Below, one piece after another: positions 43,487-52,693 of a DNA stretch of 64,000 nt (position 1 is its first letter; each line of letters begins with the position of its first letter). The stretch comes from Tenacibaculum discolor (lineage in GTDB: Bacteria; Bacteroidota; Bacteroidia; Flavobacteriales; Flavobacteriaceae): NCBI RefSeq assembly GCF_003664185.1, contig NZ_RCCS01000008.1:124001-188000 (forward strand), written 5' to 3'. A model generated the notes under the pieces. It saw only the letters and a list, made by a program, of their open reading frames with translations. It was not told the DNA's origin and searched no databases. A program made the position numbers and the translations under genes.

Positions 43487-44440
43487 TTAAAATAATGAAT
43501 TTATAATTTCTTTTATAGTAATACCTTCAGCTTCTGCTTTGTAGTTTTTTACAATTCTGTGTGATAAAATAGGAATAGCTACTGCTTGTACATCTTCAAT
43601 ATCAGGTGAGTATTTTCCATGTACTGCTGCATGTGCTTTAGCTGCTAAAATTAAGTTTTGAGAGGCTCTAGGGCCTGCTCCCCAATCAATATACTTTTTG
43701 ATTAATTCTGTTGCTTTATCAGAGTTAGGACGTGTTTTACCTACCAACCTAACCGCATACTCAACTACATTATCTGCTACAGGTATTTTACGAATCAACT
43801 TTTGAACTTCAATAATTTCTTCTGATGAAAAAATTGCATTCACTTTTTGTTCAGCTATTGAGGTAGTATTTTTTACGACTTGTACTTCTTCTTCAAAACT
43901 TGGATATTCCAAGTTAATTGAAAACATAAAACGGTCTAATTGTGCTTCTGGTAATGGGTATGTTCCTTCTTGCTCAATTGGATTTTGCGTAGCTAACACA
44001 AAAAATGGCAATTCTAACTTATAATGATGCCCTGCAATAGTTACCGATTTTTCCTGCATAGCTTCTAATAAAGCCGCTTGTGTTTTAGGAGGTGTACGGT
44101 TAATCTCATCTGCTAAAATAATATTCGAAAAAATAGGTCCTTTTATAAATTTAAAATGACGTGTTTCATCTAGTATTTCACTACCTAAAATATCAGAAGG
44201 CATTAAGTCTGGGGTAAACTGAATTCTATTAAAATTAAGCCCTAATGCGCTAGAAATTGTATTTACTAATAAGGTTTTTGCCAGTCCAGGCACTCCTATT
44301 AACAGCGAATGTCCTCCACAAAAAATTGATAGTAATGTATAATTTACAGCTTCTTGCTGCCCTATTATAACCTTACCTATTTCTTGTTGTAGTTGGCTGT
44401 ACTTTTCTACTAATGTGTTTACTGCTGTTACGTCAGACAT
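43487..44440 (-). CDS. MoxR-family AAA+ ATPase
   Basis: The 317-residue protein has Walker A GVPGLAKTLLVNTI (about 45), Walker B IILADEINRTPPKTQAALLE, ATQNPIEQEGTYPLPEAQLD and a C-terminal lid (GAGPRASQNLILAAKAHAAV). MoxR ATPases act as chaperones that insert cofactors or assemble complexes, often with von Willebrand-domain partners, which are absent here. The next gene upstream is the SurA-like PPIase at 44541, after a hairpin repeat. Confidence 0.93.
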   Translation of the reverse strand: MSDVTAVNTLVEKYSQLQQEIGKVIIGQQEAVNYTLLSIFCGGHSLLIGVPGLAKTLLVNTISSALGLNFNRIQFTPDLMPSDILGSEILDETRHFKFIKGPIFSNIILADEINRTPPKTQAALLEAMQEKSVTIAGHHYKLELPFFVLATQNPIEQEGTYPLPEAQLDRFMFSINLEYPSFEEEVQVVKNTTSIAEQKVNAIFSSEEIIEVQKLIRKIPVADNVVEYAVRLVGKTRPNSDKATELIKKYIDWGAGPRASQNLILAAKAHAAVHGKYSPDIEDVQAVAIPILSHRIVKNYKAEAEGITIKEIINSLF

Positions 44441-44495
44441 AAATCAAGTTTTTCTTTGTTCAAAAAAATTTAATTACAAACTTTTATAAAATGAA

Positions 44496-44515
44496 ATTCC
44501 CGCTTTCGCGGGAAT
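44496..44515. repeat. Short GC-rich hairpin repeat between PPIase and MoxR genes
   Basis: ATTCCCGC-TTTC-GCGGGAAT, followed by GACA. Its high GC content contrasts with the surroundings, and it is of the dispersed 'tcccgc...gcgggaatgaca' type. No T-run follows in the direction of transcription, so it need not be a terminator. Confidence 0.7.
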
Positions 44516-44540
44516 GACAATATACTAAATTTATTATTTC

Positions 44541-45917
44541 TTACTTGTTTTCTTTTTTCCAATCTTTCTTAAAAGTACACTTCTTATAATCGTTGCTTAA
44601 TTTTAAGTAAGTTTCTTGGATTTTTTCTTTCGTCCATTTTGTAATTTCTTCCTCTTTTTTCTTAGCTAAAGCAAACTGTTGCATTCTTACATAGTCTTCT
44701 ACTAAATCAGCTTTATGTGTGTCTGTTTTCTCTTTTAATAAGATTACTTTATACATCTTTTCACCTTCACGAGTTTCATCGTAATAAACATCACATAATT
44801 CACCTTGTTTTAATTCACTAATTCTTGCAAATAAATCTGGTGGCATTCTTGTTAACTCAAAAGTAGGCTCTTGTGTATAAGGGTTCATTATGATACCTGC
44901 ACTATTTTTTGTTTCTTCATCTTCAGAATACTTCTTAACAGCCTCTTCAAAAGTTATTTTTCCTTCTTTAATATCGGCTACTATCTTTTCTATTTGCTCT
45001 TTAGTTTCTTTTAATTTTTCGTCAGAAACCTCAGGTTGCATTAAAATATGTGATACTTCACGTTGATTCCCTTTTATTTTATGCAACTGAAGTATATGAT
45101 ATCCAAAAGCAGATTTAATAGGCTCAGAAATTTGATTTACATCTAATGAAAAAGCAGTTTCTTTAAACTCTTTAATGAACGGGCTATCTTTTGTAATTAC
45201 ATATTTTCCGCCGTTTTGAGCAACTCCAGGATCTTCTGAATTGATAATTGCTTTTAACTTAAAGCTGGCACCATTTTCTATCTCTTTTTTAATCTCTTTT
45301 AGCTTGTTAATTACACGCTCTTTCTCTTCTTCTGTTGGCTCTGCTTTTATTACTAATTGTTGTAATTGAACTTCAGCAGGTATTTCAGGAAGCTCTCCTT
45401 TATCTTCTAGCCCTTTGAAATAAATACGAATTTCTTCAGGAGTTACATCAATATTTTCAGTAATTTTTTGCTGTTCTTTTTCAATTAATAGATTTTCTCT
45501 CTGAACTCTTCCTAATTCTTTCTTTAAATCTTCAACATCATTAAAACCATAAGCTTCAACTACTTTTTCTTCACTACCGTATTCTTGTGTAAAGAAAGCA
45601 ATACTTCTATCTACTCTACTATCTATTTCTGATTGAGATACTGTAACACTATCAATAACCGCGTGGTGAGCTAATAACTTTTGCTGCATTAATTCTTCTA
45701 ACATTTCACAGTCAGAAATCTTTACCTTTCCTTCACTTCTTAACTCTACCTCTTGCTTAAACTTATCTATATCAGAATCTAAAACAATGTTTTTACCTAC
45801 TACAACAGCAACACCATCTATTTTAGTTCCTTGTGCGTTTAATGTTGTTAAGCTTGCTAAAAACAACGTAAATGTTATACTAATATTCTTTAAAGTTCTT
45901 GTTTTCAATTGCATCAT
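44541..45917 (-). CDS. surA: SurA-like periplasmic peptidylprolyl isomerase
   Basis: The 458-residue protein has a signal peptide (to about residue 29), a SurA-type N-terminal helical domain (DSDIDKFKQEVELR, EELMQQKLLAHHAVIDSVTV) and two parvulin-like domains (about 185-280 and 285-390; QREVSHILMQPEVSDEKLKE, FEEAVKKYSEDEETKNSAG). It assists outer-membrane protein folding. The gene starts within the end of the upstream lipoprotein gene (38-base overlap), last in a three-gene folding operon. Confidence 0.9.
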   Translation of the reverse strand: MMQLKTRTLKNISITFTLFLASLTTLNAQGTKIDGVAVVVGKNIVLDSDIDKFKQEVELRSEGKVKISDCEMLEELMQQKLLAHHAVIDSVTVSQSEIDSRVDRSIAFFTQEYGSEEKVVEAYGFNDVEDLKKELGRVQRENLLIEKEQQKITENIDVTPEEIRIYFKGLEDKGELPEIPAEVQLQQLVIKAEPTEEEKERVINKLKEIKKEIENGASFKLKAIINSEDPGVAQNGGKYVITKDSPFIKEFKETAFSLDVNQISEPIKSAFGYHILQLHKIKGNQREVSHILMQPEVSDEKLKETKEQIEKIVADIKEGKITFEEAVKKYSEDEETKNSAGIIMNPYTQEPTFELTRMPPDLFARISELKQGELCDVYYDETREGEKMYKVILLKEKTDTHKADLVEDYVRMQQFALAKKKEEEITKWTKEKIQETYLKLSNDYKKCTFKKDWKKENK

Positions 45918-46737
45918 TTATCAGCGTTTTTTCAATATCTCGTATTAATTCTAATTTTCTTTTATGTAAAATAATTTGCTTTATTCTAGGGCTTACATAG
46001 CTTAATGGAGCCGTAGCATTTTTTGGTAACATATTTTTTACAGCGACCAAATATACTCCTAAACTATCTTCTTTTTGTATGAATTTTGATATTTTTAACA
46101 AGTTTTCTTTCGTTTCGTTACGAAAAGGTGGAATTTTTTTCTTTAAATAGTCAAAAGTTACCCAAGTTGAATCTTGCAAGCGATACGATTTAAAATTTAA
46201 TAAATGTCTCTCTAAATCTTCTTTATCTTCTTCTTTTTCTGATTTAAACTGTTTTATTGTTTCTTTTTTATCCAAGTAGTTTTTACCAAAGTGTACATAT
46301 TCAAACTGTAGCAATTCTTCACTTACTTTAAAATTCTCTTTATTTTCTTGGTAATACAACGCTATTTCCTCCTCAGTAACAACTGTATCTAATTGTTGTT
46401 TTATTAAACGCTCTTTATACCCATTAATGTATAAGCTCTTTTTATAATCGTTAACTAAGCTTTGTATTTCTTCACTGTTTACTTCTGATATATTTTCTTC
46501 GGCTTTTACATACAATAATTCTTGCTTTGCCCAAGAATTAATTAATCCTTTCACTATAACTAAACTATCTTTAGGTGAAAGGTTTTTTGGTAATAAACCT
46601 GCAATATCTTTCTTATACAAATGTTTATTATAAACAGTAGCTATTGGTCTTTCATTTGTAACCTTTTTAGTTTTTAAACTTATAAGGTCACATGAAACTA
46701 TTACTAATAAGGTAATTAAATAAATATATTTTCTCAC
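45880..46737 (-). CDS. Periplasmic lipoprotein of the parvulin operon (SurA-N-like)
   Basis: The 285-residue protein has a lipobox (LLVIVSCDLISL) and a SurA/PpiC N-terminal type helical region (PIATVYNKHLYKKDIAGLLP, GLINSWAKQELLYVKAEENI), but I see no complete parvulin domain. It lies between two parvulin-type genes (4-base gap upstream, 38-base overlap downstream), so it likely works as an accessory chaperone in outer-membrane protein folding. Confidence 0.8.
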   Translation of the reverse strand: MRKYIYLITLLVIVSCDLISLKTKKVTNERPIATVYNKHLYKKDIAGLLPKNLSPKDSLVIVKGLINSWAKQELLYVKAEENISEVNSEEIQSLVNDYKKSLYINGYKERLIKQQLDTVVTEEEIALYYQENKENFKVSEELLQFEYVHFGKNYLDKKETIKQFKSEKEEDKEDLERHLLNFKSYRLQDSTWVTFDYLKKKIPPFRNETKENLLKISKFIQKEDSLGVYLVAVKNMLPKNATAPLSYVSPRIKQIILHKRKLELIRDIEKTLINDAIENKNFKEY

Positions 46738-46741
46738 TATA

Positions 46742-48340
46742 CTATTGGTTATACGTATTCTTTAATTTTCTTAATGCCCCTTTTCTTACTCTAACCATAT
46801 TGTTTTTTCGTAGCTCTTTAATCCATTTCTGTTCTAGCTCGTCTTGATAATCACTTATTACTTGCCCCCTTATATCATCAAGTTCTTTGCCATATTTTAC
46901 TTTGTTCGCAATATAAAAAGATTTTAAGCCTAAGGTATCTTTTGATGCCTTATTCCATATTTTTTTTTGCATTAAATCAAATAATAGTAAACCTTCTTTA
47001 TACTCTAACAATGTGTTTCTATATTCTAAATTTGTTTGAAACAAATTTTCTTTAAAAGAACTTAATAATGCTTTTCGTTTAAAATCTCTAAAACTTTCTG
47101 CTATAGTCTTGTTTTTAAATTTTATAAACTCTAAAAAATCTTTTTGAGTAAACTTTTTCTTATTAACAGAAAGTAATACAGCATTTAGCTCTTTTATCTT
47201 TAACTCCTCTTTTTTATTTCTTTGAAAAATTATCAATGCTTTAGGATATTCTTTAATTTGATATTTATTCTTAAGCTTCCTAAGTAATGCCTGATCGGAT
47301 ACCTTAACCCTTTTAGATTGTTTTACCTTTCTGGTTAACTCAGTTTTCATTTCTGAAAAAGGCGGTACTGGATAGTTTTTTATGAGTTTAACTATATGCC
47401 AACCATACACTGTTTTAAATGGTTTACTATAATCTCCTGATTCTTTTAAGTTTCTTACATTATTTTCAAACTCCTCAACCATTTTTCCTGTTCCAAACCT
47501 TGGTAATTTACCTCCATTTTTGGCTGCATTAGTATCTTCTGAGTGTTCTTTTACTACTTCTTCAAATGGTTTTCCTGATTCTAAAAGTTTATATAACGAA
47601 TGAATTTTTGACTCGCTTTTTGGTGAGTTTCTAACTAAAATATGAGCTGCTTCAAACTCTCCTTTTGATGGTCTTATACCCGTTACTTTTACAATATGCC
47701 ACCCAAATCTTGTTTTAAAAGGTTCAGAAACTTCTCCTAGTTTTGTTTTATATACTGCCGTTTCAAAGGGATATACCATTTGAAAAGCTTTAAAATAGCC
47801 TAAATTTCCTCCGTTAATTTTTGCTGATGGATCTTCTGAAACTTCTTTTGCTACTTTCTCAAAATCTTCTCCTTTTAAAATACGGTTTCTATATACTTCA
47901 ATCTTGTTTTTTAAAAACAATGTATCTACTGCTAACCCTTTGCTTGGATATCTTACTAAAATGTGACTTGCTTTAACTTCATTTTTAGTGCGATAATAAG
48001 CTTCTTCTACTAGTTCACTTAATGTCTCTGAATCATACAAATAAGGTGCTAGTAATTCTTTTTTATAACTTTCGAGCTCTCTTTGGTATGATTTTGCGGT
48101 GTCTAGTTTTAAATTATAAGCCTCTTTTACTTTCAACTTATAATTAATAAACAGTTCTAAATAACTTTCAATAGTATTAGCTTCTTTATCCTCGGCAATA
48201 GTTAAATTCTTTTCATACATCTGCTTAAACTCTGATACCAATATTGGATCATCATTAATACGAAACAATTCCAAATCTTTTTGACCAAAAGAAGGAAACG
48301 TAACATAAAAAACAGCAGTTATGAAAAGTATTTTTTTCAT
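46742..48340 (-). CDS. Periplasmic peptidylprolyl isomerase with two parvulin domains
   Basis: The 532-residue exported protein (signal peptide MKKILFITAVFYVTFPSFGQ) has a helical N-terminal region, then two parvulin domains: about 120-222 (KASHILVRYPSKG, VAKEVSEDPSAKINGGNLGY, FGWHIVKVTG) and about 225-325 (AAHILVRNSPKSES, GGKLPRFGTGKMVEEFE, YGWHIVKLI). The C-terminal 200 residues are helical and unassigned. It is the first gene of the folding operon; the three genes form a likely outer-membrane protein biogenesis unit. Confidence 0.9.
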   Translation of the reverse strand: MKKILFITAVFYVTFPSFGQKDLELFRINDDPILVSEFKQMYEKNLTIAEDKEANTIESYLELFINYKLKVKEAYNLKLDTAKSYQRELESYKKELLAPYLYDSETLSELVEEAYYRTKNEVKASHILVRYPSKGLAVDTLFLKNKIEVYRNRILKGEDFEKVAKEVSEDPSAKINGGNLGYFKAFQMVYPFETAVYKTKLGEVSEPFKTRFGWHIVKVTGIRPSKGEFEAAHILVRNSPKSESKIHSLYKLLESGKPFEEVVKEHSEDTNAAKNGGKLPRFGTGKMVEEFENNVRNLKESGDYSKPFKTVYGWHIVKLIKNYPVPPFSEMKTELTRKVKQSKRVKVSDQALLRKLKNKYQIKEYPKALIIFQRNKKEELKIKELNAVLLSVNKKKFTQKDFLEFIKFKNKTIAESFRDFKRKALLSSFKENLFQTNLEYRNTLLEYKEGLLLFDLMQKKIWNKASKDTLGLKSFYIANKVKYGKELDDIRGQVISDYQDELEQKWIKELRKNNMVRVRKGALRKLKNTYNQ

Positions 48341-48349
48341 GCTATAAAT

Positions 48350-48631
48350 TTACAAAGAAATAATTCCTTTTATAGCTTCTGCTTTTTTATAATATGAAAT
48401 AACCTCGTCTGAACTTTTAACAGTTATATGTATCGATACACTCACGTACTTTCCTGTTTTAGATTTTTTGGTATTAATAACTGCCCCTCCGTTATCAAAT
48501 AAATCTTGTACTTCTTGTACTTGATTACCATCAGTAGGAACTATAAATTTATATAAATACTTAGCAGGAAACGTTGTGGTATCTTCTAATTGTGATTTTA
48601 ACTTTGCGTAAAAAGCTTCTCTATCTTGCAT
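48350..48631 (-). CDS. DUF493 (YbeD-like) family protein
   Basis: The 93-residue cytoplasmic protein has the family pattern: FYAKLKSQLEDTTTFPAKYL, YKFIVPTDGNQVQEVQDLF and YVSVSIHITVKSSDEVISYY. It is a ferredoxin-like fold of unknown role, sometimes associated with lipoate or stress functions. It lies 9 bases upstream of the parvulin operon and may be cotranscribed. Confidence 0.85.
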   Translation of the reverse strand: MQDREAFYAKLKSQLEDTTTFPAKYLYKFIVPTDGNQVQEVQDLFDNGGAVINTKKSKTGKYVSVSIHITVKSSDEVISYYKKAEAIKGIISL

Positions 48632-48734
48632 AACTCAAAAATTACTGTTTTATTAAAATTCATCAAAAAATATAGAATTTATAATGATGAAGCACAAAAT
48701 TACACTATTTATTATATTTATAACTTGAAACTTT

Positions 48735-48742
48735 TATTTTTG
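48735..48742 (+). promoter_or_regulatory. TAnnTTTG -7 element very close to a start codon
   Basis: TATTTTTG ends 4 bases before the ATG at 48747, so transcription would begin at or just within the start codon, implying a leaderless mRNA if this promoter is used. Confidence 0.5.
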
Positions 48743-48746
48743 CCCC

Positions 48747-49289
48747 ATGCAACAAAAAATAGTTTTAATAGGTGGTCCTGGTACTGGTAAATCCTCTATT
48801 TTAAGAGAATTTATTAACCGTGGATATGAATGTATGCCAGAGATTTCAAGAGAAGTTACTCTAAAAGCTCAAAAAGATGGAATTGATCAACTTTTTTTAG
48901 AGCAACCTTTATTATTTAGCCAACTATTATTAGAAGGAAGGGAGCAACAGTACATAGATGCTCATCAAAGAGATGCTGAGATTATCTTTTTTGATAGAGG
49001 AATTCCTGATGTACATGCTTATATGAATTATTTAGGATCTGACTATCCAGAAATTTTTATTGAAAAAAGCAATAAGTATTTATATAGCAAAGTATTTATG
49101 TGTGCCCCTTGGGAAGCCATATATAGATCTGATAATGAACGTTACGAAACTTTTGAGCAATCAGTAAAAATAGATACATTTTTAAAAGAGGCTTACGAGG
49201 AAGTAGGTTATAATATTATTGACGTTCCTTTTGGTTCGATACATGAGCGCTGTGACTTTATTTTACATTCGTTAAAACACGATGTATGA
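48747..49289 (+). CDS. AAA-type ATP-binding kinase-like protein
   Basis: The 180-residue protein has Walker A VLIGGPGTGKSSILREF at the N-terminus and EIIFFDRGIPDVHAYM as a Walker B/switch region, then MCAPWEAIYRSDNERYET. It belongs to the AAA_28-like P-loop kinase group of uncertain substrate. It ends inside the recQ gene start (8-base overlap). Confidence 0.85.
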   Translation: MQQKIVLIGGPGTGKSSILREFINRGYECMPEISREVTLKAQKDGIDQLFLEQPLLFSQLLLEGREQQYIDAHQRDAEIIFFDRGIPDVHAYMNYLGSDYPEIFIEKSNKYLYSKVFMCAPWEAIYRSDNERYETFEQSVKIDTFLKEAYEEVGYNIIDVPFGSIHERCDFILHSLKHDV

Positions 49290-51168
49290 TGAATCACTAC
49301 AAATATTAAAACATTATTGGGGTTATAATTCATTTAGAAAACCGCAACAAGAAATAATTACTGAAGTTTTAGCAGGAAACAATGTTGTTTCTTTACTTCC
49401 TACAGGAGGTGGAAAATCTATCTGCTTTCAAGTACCTGCATTGGTTAAAGAAGGAGTTTGTATAGTAGTTTCTCCTTTAATTGCCTTAATGCAAGATCAA
49501 GTTTCTAACCTTATTGATAAAGGTATAAAAGCAACTTTAATACCTTCTGGAAGTACACAAGATGAGATAATTACATTATTTGATAATATCCGATTTGGAA
49601 ACACTAAGTTTTTATACATTTCTCCTGAACGATTACAATCTCGTTTTATTCAAGAAAAAATAAAGCAATTAAATGTAAATTTAATTGCTATTGATGAAGC
49701 ACATTGTATTTCTGAATGGGGGCATGATTTTCGTCCATCTTATCAAAACATTACTATTTTAAAGGAACTACAACCTACCTCTCCAATAATTGCTTTAACT
49801 GCTACAGCAACTCAAAAAGTAATTTCAGACATTATTTCTTCTCTTGAATTAGAAAAACCTATAGTATTTAAAAAATCTTTTTTTAGAGAAAATTTAGCCT
49901 ATCAAATTTTTAAAACTAAAGATAAACTTGGCAAACTCAATCAGATTTTCACCAAAACAAAGGCTCCTGCAATTGTATATGTTAATACTCGTAGTAAGAC
50001 AAAGGAAATTAGTAGTTATTTAAATGCACAAGGCTTTAAGAGTTCTTTTTACCATGGTGGTTTATCTTCTGTAGAGAAAAAAATAGCTTTTGATAATTGG
50101 ATGTCTGAAAAAACTCCAATTATTGTTGCCACGAATGCCTTTGGAATGGGAATAGATAAACCCAATGTTAGAGTGGTTGTACACATTAACTTACCTTCTT
50201 CTATAGAAAATTATATCCAAGAAGCAGGTCGTGGAGGTCGTGATGGAATAAAATCTTTCTCTGTAGTATTAACAAACAATAGTGATATTTCTTTAAGTAA
50301 TGAATTACTTGAAAAATCATTACCAACCATTGAAGAAATAAAAATTATTCATCAAAAACTATATCAGCATTTTCAAATTACGAAAGGAGAATTAATAGAA
50401 ACTGCTTTTGATTTTAATTTTTTAGGTTTTTGTAGTAAATACAATTTCATACCTAACAAAACATTTAATGCACTTCAAATACTTACTAATAATGGAGTTA
50501 TAGAATTAAACCATAGTTTTCAACAAAAATCTACCGTTCAATTTTTAGCTTCAAGTAAACAAGTTATATCACATACAAATCAAAACACCCAAGCTAAAAA
50601 TTTTGTTCAACAAATGTTACGTATGTATGGTGGTATTTTTGAAACTCCTGTAAAAATTGATGAATTTTATATTGCTAAAAAATTAGAAACTACTTCTTGG
50701 TTTGTAATTGACACATTGGAAAAATTAGCTCAAAAAGGACTAATCTCCTACACTAAAACTACTAATAATGCTGAACTTTTCTTTTTACAACCTAGAGAAG
50801 ATGATAAAACCATCAACCGAATTTCTGTAAACATCAAACACTATATTAAACAGAAAAAAAAGAAAAATAGAGATTTACTTCAGTTCATAGAAAATAATTC
50901 AGTTTGTAGAAGTGTACAACTACTCTCCTATTTTGATGAACATCACTCTCAAAACTGTGGAATTTGTGATGTTTGTTTACAGAAAAAAAATAAAACTAGT
51001 ATCAACCAAAAAGATATTCTTTCTAACTTACAAAAAGGAAAAACCTATACAGTTACTGAAATCTGCTCGCTATTAAATGAAAAAGAAGCGAACATTTTAA
51101 TACTTTTGCGAGAGCTTCTTTCCGAAGAAAAAATACACACAAAAAACAATAAATACTTTTTAAAATAA
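49282..51168 (+). CDS. recQ: ATP-dependent DNA helicase RecQ
   Basis: The 628-residue protein has SF2 motifs LLPTGGGKSICFQVPALV, LIAIDEAHCISEWGHDFRPS, IIALTATATQKVI, VATNAFGMGIDKPNVRVVVH and QEAGRGGRDGIKSF. The C-terminal Zn-binding region (CRSVQLLSYFDEHH, then CGICDVC) fits RecQ. It unwinds DNA in recombination and repair. The gene is sandwiched with overlaps (8 bases upstream, 1 base downstream) to the P-loop kinase and fmt. Confidence 0.95.
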   Translation: MYDESLQILKHYWGYNSFRKPQQEIITEVLAGNNVVSLLPTGGGKSICFQVPALVKEGVCIVVSPLIALMQDQVSNLIDKGIKATLIPSGSTQDEIITLFDNIRFGNTKFLYISPERLQSRFIQEKIKQLNVNLIAIDEAHCISEWGHDFRPSYQNITILKELQPTSPIIALTATATQKVISDIISSLELEKPIVFKKSFFRENLAYQIFKTKDKLGKLNQIFTKTKAPAIVYVNTRSKTKEISSYLNAQGFKSSFYHGGLSSVEKKIAFDNWMSEKTPIIVATNAFGMGIDKPNVRVVVHINLPSSIENYIQEAGRGGRDGIKSFSVVLTNNSDISLSNELLEKSLPTIEEIKIIHQKLYQHFQITKGELIETAFDFNFLGFCSKYNFIPNKTFNALQILTNNGVIELNHSFQQKSTVQFLASSKQVISHTNQNTQAKNFVQQMLRMYGGIFETPVKIDEFYIAKKLETTSWFVIDTLEKLAQKGLISYTKTTNNAELFFLQPREDDKTINRISVNIKHYIKQKKKKNRDLLQFIENNSVCRSVQLLSYFDEHHSQNCGICDVCLQKKNKTSINQKDILSNLQKGKTYTVTEICSLLNEKEANILILLRELLSEEKIHTKNNKYFLK

Positions 51169-52112
51169 TGAGAGATTTACGCATCGTTTTTATGGGAACT
51201 CCTGATTTTGCTGCTACTATTTTACAGCATTTAGTGGAGAATGATTATAATGTAGTTGGTGTTATCACAGCAGCCGATAAACCTGCTGGTAGAGGTCGTA
51301 AGCTTAATCAATCAGCTGTAAAAAAATATGCTTTATCTCAAAACTTGCCTATTCTTCAACCTAAAAACTTAAAGAGCGAAGAATTTCAAGAAGATTTAAA
51401 AAAGTGGAATGCTAATTTACAAGTAGTTGTAGCTTTTAGAATGTTACCAAAGTCAGTTTGGGCAATGCCTGAATTTGGCACCTTTAATTTACATGCTTCA
51501 TTGTTACCAGAATATCGTGGTGCTGCTCCTATTAACTGGGCTATCATAAATAGTGAAACAAAAACGGGGGTTACTACTTTCTTTATTGATGATAAAATTG
51601 ATACTGGTGAAATTATTCTACAAAGTGAGGTAACAATTGAAGAAGATGAAATTGTTGGTGAATTACACGACAGATTAATGCATTTAGGCGCTAAACTAGT
51701 TGCTGAAACTTTAGACTTAATAGCTAAAGGTGATGTAACAACTACTAAACAACCTGAACTAGAAGAAAAATCTGCACCAAAATTATATCCACATAATTGT
51801 AAAATAGATTGGTCTAAATCTTTAAATGATATTTACAATCATATTCGCGGATTAAATCCATATCCTGCTGCTTGGACTACTATAGTTAACGGAGAGGATG
51901 AACTTTCAGCTAAAATATATGGAGTTAGCAAAGAGCCTTCTTCACATAATCATGATATTGGTACCATTGTTACTTCTAAAAAAGAACTAAAAGTAGCTGT
52001 AACAGATGGTTACTTAAATATTCATCAAATTAAAATTTCTGGTAAAAAATTAATGGATGCTCAAAGTTTATTAAACGGTTATCAGTTTAATAAAGGAGCA
52101 AAAGTGCTGTAG
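51168..52112 (+). CDS. fmt: Methionyl-tRNA formyltransferase
   Basis: The 314-residue protein formylates initiator Met-tRNA. It has IVFMGTPDFAATILQHLVEN, VITAADKPAGRGRKLNQSAV, FNLHASLLPEYRGAAPINWA (catalytic loop) and GVTTFFIDDKIDTGEI, plus a C-terminal OB-like domain (about 205-310). Length and order match Fmt. It shares one base with recQ, so it is cotranscribed. Confidence 0.96.
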   Translation: MRDLRIVFMGTPDFAATILQHLVENDYNVVGVITAADKPAGRGRKLNQSAVKKYALSQNLPILQPKNLKSEEFQEDLKKWNANLQVVVAFRMLPKSVWAMPEFGTFNLHASLLPEYRGAAPINWAIINSETKTGVTTFFIDDKIDTGEIILQSEVTIEEDEIVGELHDRLMHLGAKLVAETLDLIAKGDVTTTKQPELEEKSAPKLYPHNCKIDWSKSLNDIYNHIRGLNPYPAAWTTIVNGEDELSAKIYGVSKEPSSHNHDIGTIVTSKKELKVAVTDGYLNIHQIKISGKKLMDAQSLLNGYQFNKGAKVL

Positions 52113-52216
52113 CCCTTTATTTATAGGGTTTTAACGTTTTTAACAAAAAACGGTCAGTGGTTATTAACAATTCAAGGCAACTTATTAACAAAACAGTATT
52201 TTTTTTAAGTCAAATC

Positions 52217-52246
52217 TTGCACAATCCCGCATTCCGTCTATATTTG
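52217..52246 (+). promoter_or_regulatory. Promoter of the HU gene
   Basis: TTG at 52217 and TATATTTG at 52239-52246 with 19 bases between, the Bacteroidetes -33/-7 arrangement. The HU ATG is 53 bases further. Confidence 0.7.
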
Positions 52247-52299
52247 TTGAGCTATTGAAGCAAAAAAAACATTAATTAATTTTAAAATCTATTTAAATT

Positions 52300-52572
52300 A
52301 TGAACAAATCAGATTTAATCGATGCGATGGCTGCTGATGCAGGAATTTCAAAAGCTGCTGCTAAAGCTGCATTAGACTCTTTAACTGATAACGTAACAAA
52401 AACTTTAAAGAAAGGTGATAAAGTTGCTTTAGTTGGATGGGGAACTTGGTCTGTTTCTAAGAGAGCTGCTAGAACTGGTAGAAACCCTCAAACAGGAAAA
52501 GAAATTAAGATTGCTGCTAAAAATGTAGTTAAGTTTAAAGCTGGTGCTGGTTTAAGCAATTCAGTAAACTAA
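52300..52572 (+). CDS. hup: HU-family DNA-binding protein
   Basis: The 90-residue protein has [20 protein letters not shown] at the start, [20 protein letters not shown] and the arm [20 protein letters not shown]. It bends and compacts DNA as a homodimer. It has a canonical promoter and its own terminator, consistent with strong expression. Confidence 0.96.
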   Translation: MNKSDLIDAMAADAGISKAAAKAALDSLTDNVTKTLKKGDKVALVGWGTWSVSKRAARTGRNPQTGKEIKIAAKNVVKFKAGAGLSNSVN

Positions 52573-52595
52573 TATTTTCCACGAAACATATTACA

Positions 52596-52623
52596 AACAG
52601 CATTTAGGCAACTAAATGCTGTT
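52596..52623 (+). terminator. Intrinsic terminator of the HU gene
   Basis: AACAGCATTTAG / CTAAATGCTGTT stem with a GCAA loop and a T-run. Confidence 0.92.
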
Positions 52624-52693
52624 TTTTTTATATCTAAGTGTCACAAAAAATAAATACTGGTTGTCTATTATATAGAACTTAAAACCTTTTAAA

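Noticed and set aside
52160..52192. Two TTATTAACAA motifs as DnaA boxes of a replication origin
   Set aside because: They do not match the TTATNCACA consensus, there are only two, and no dnaA/dnaN neighbourhood is present.
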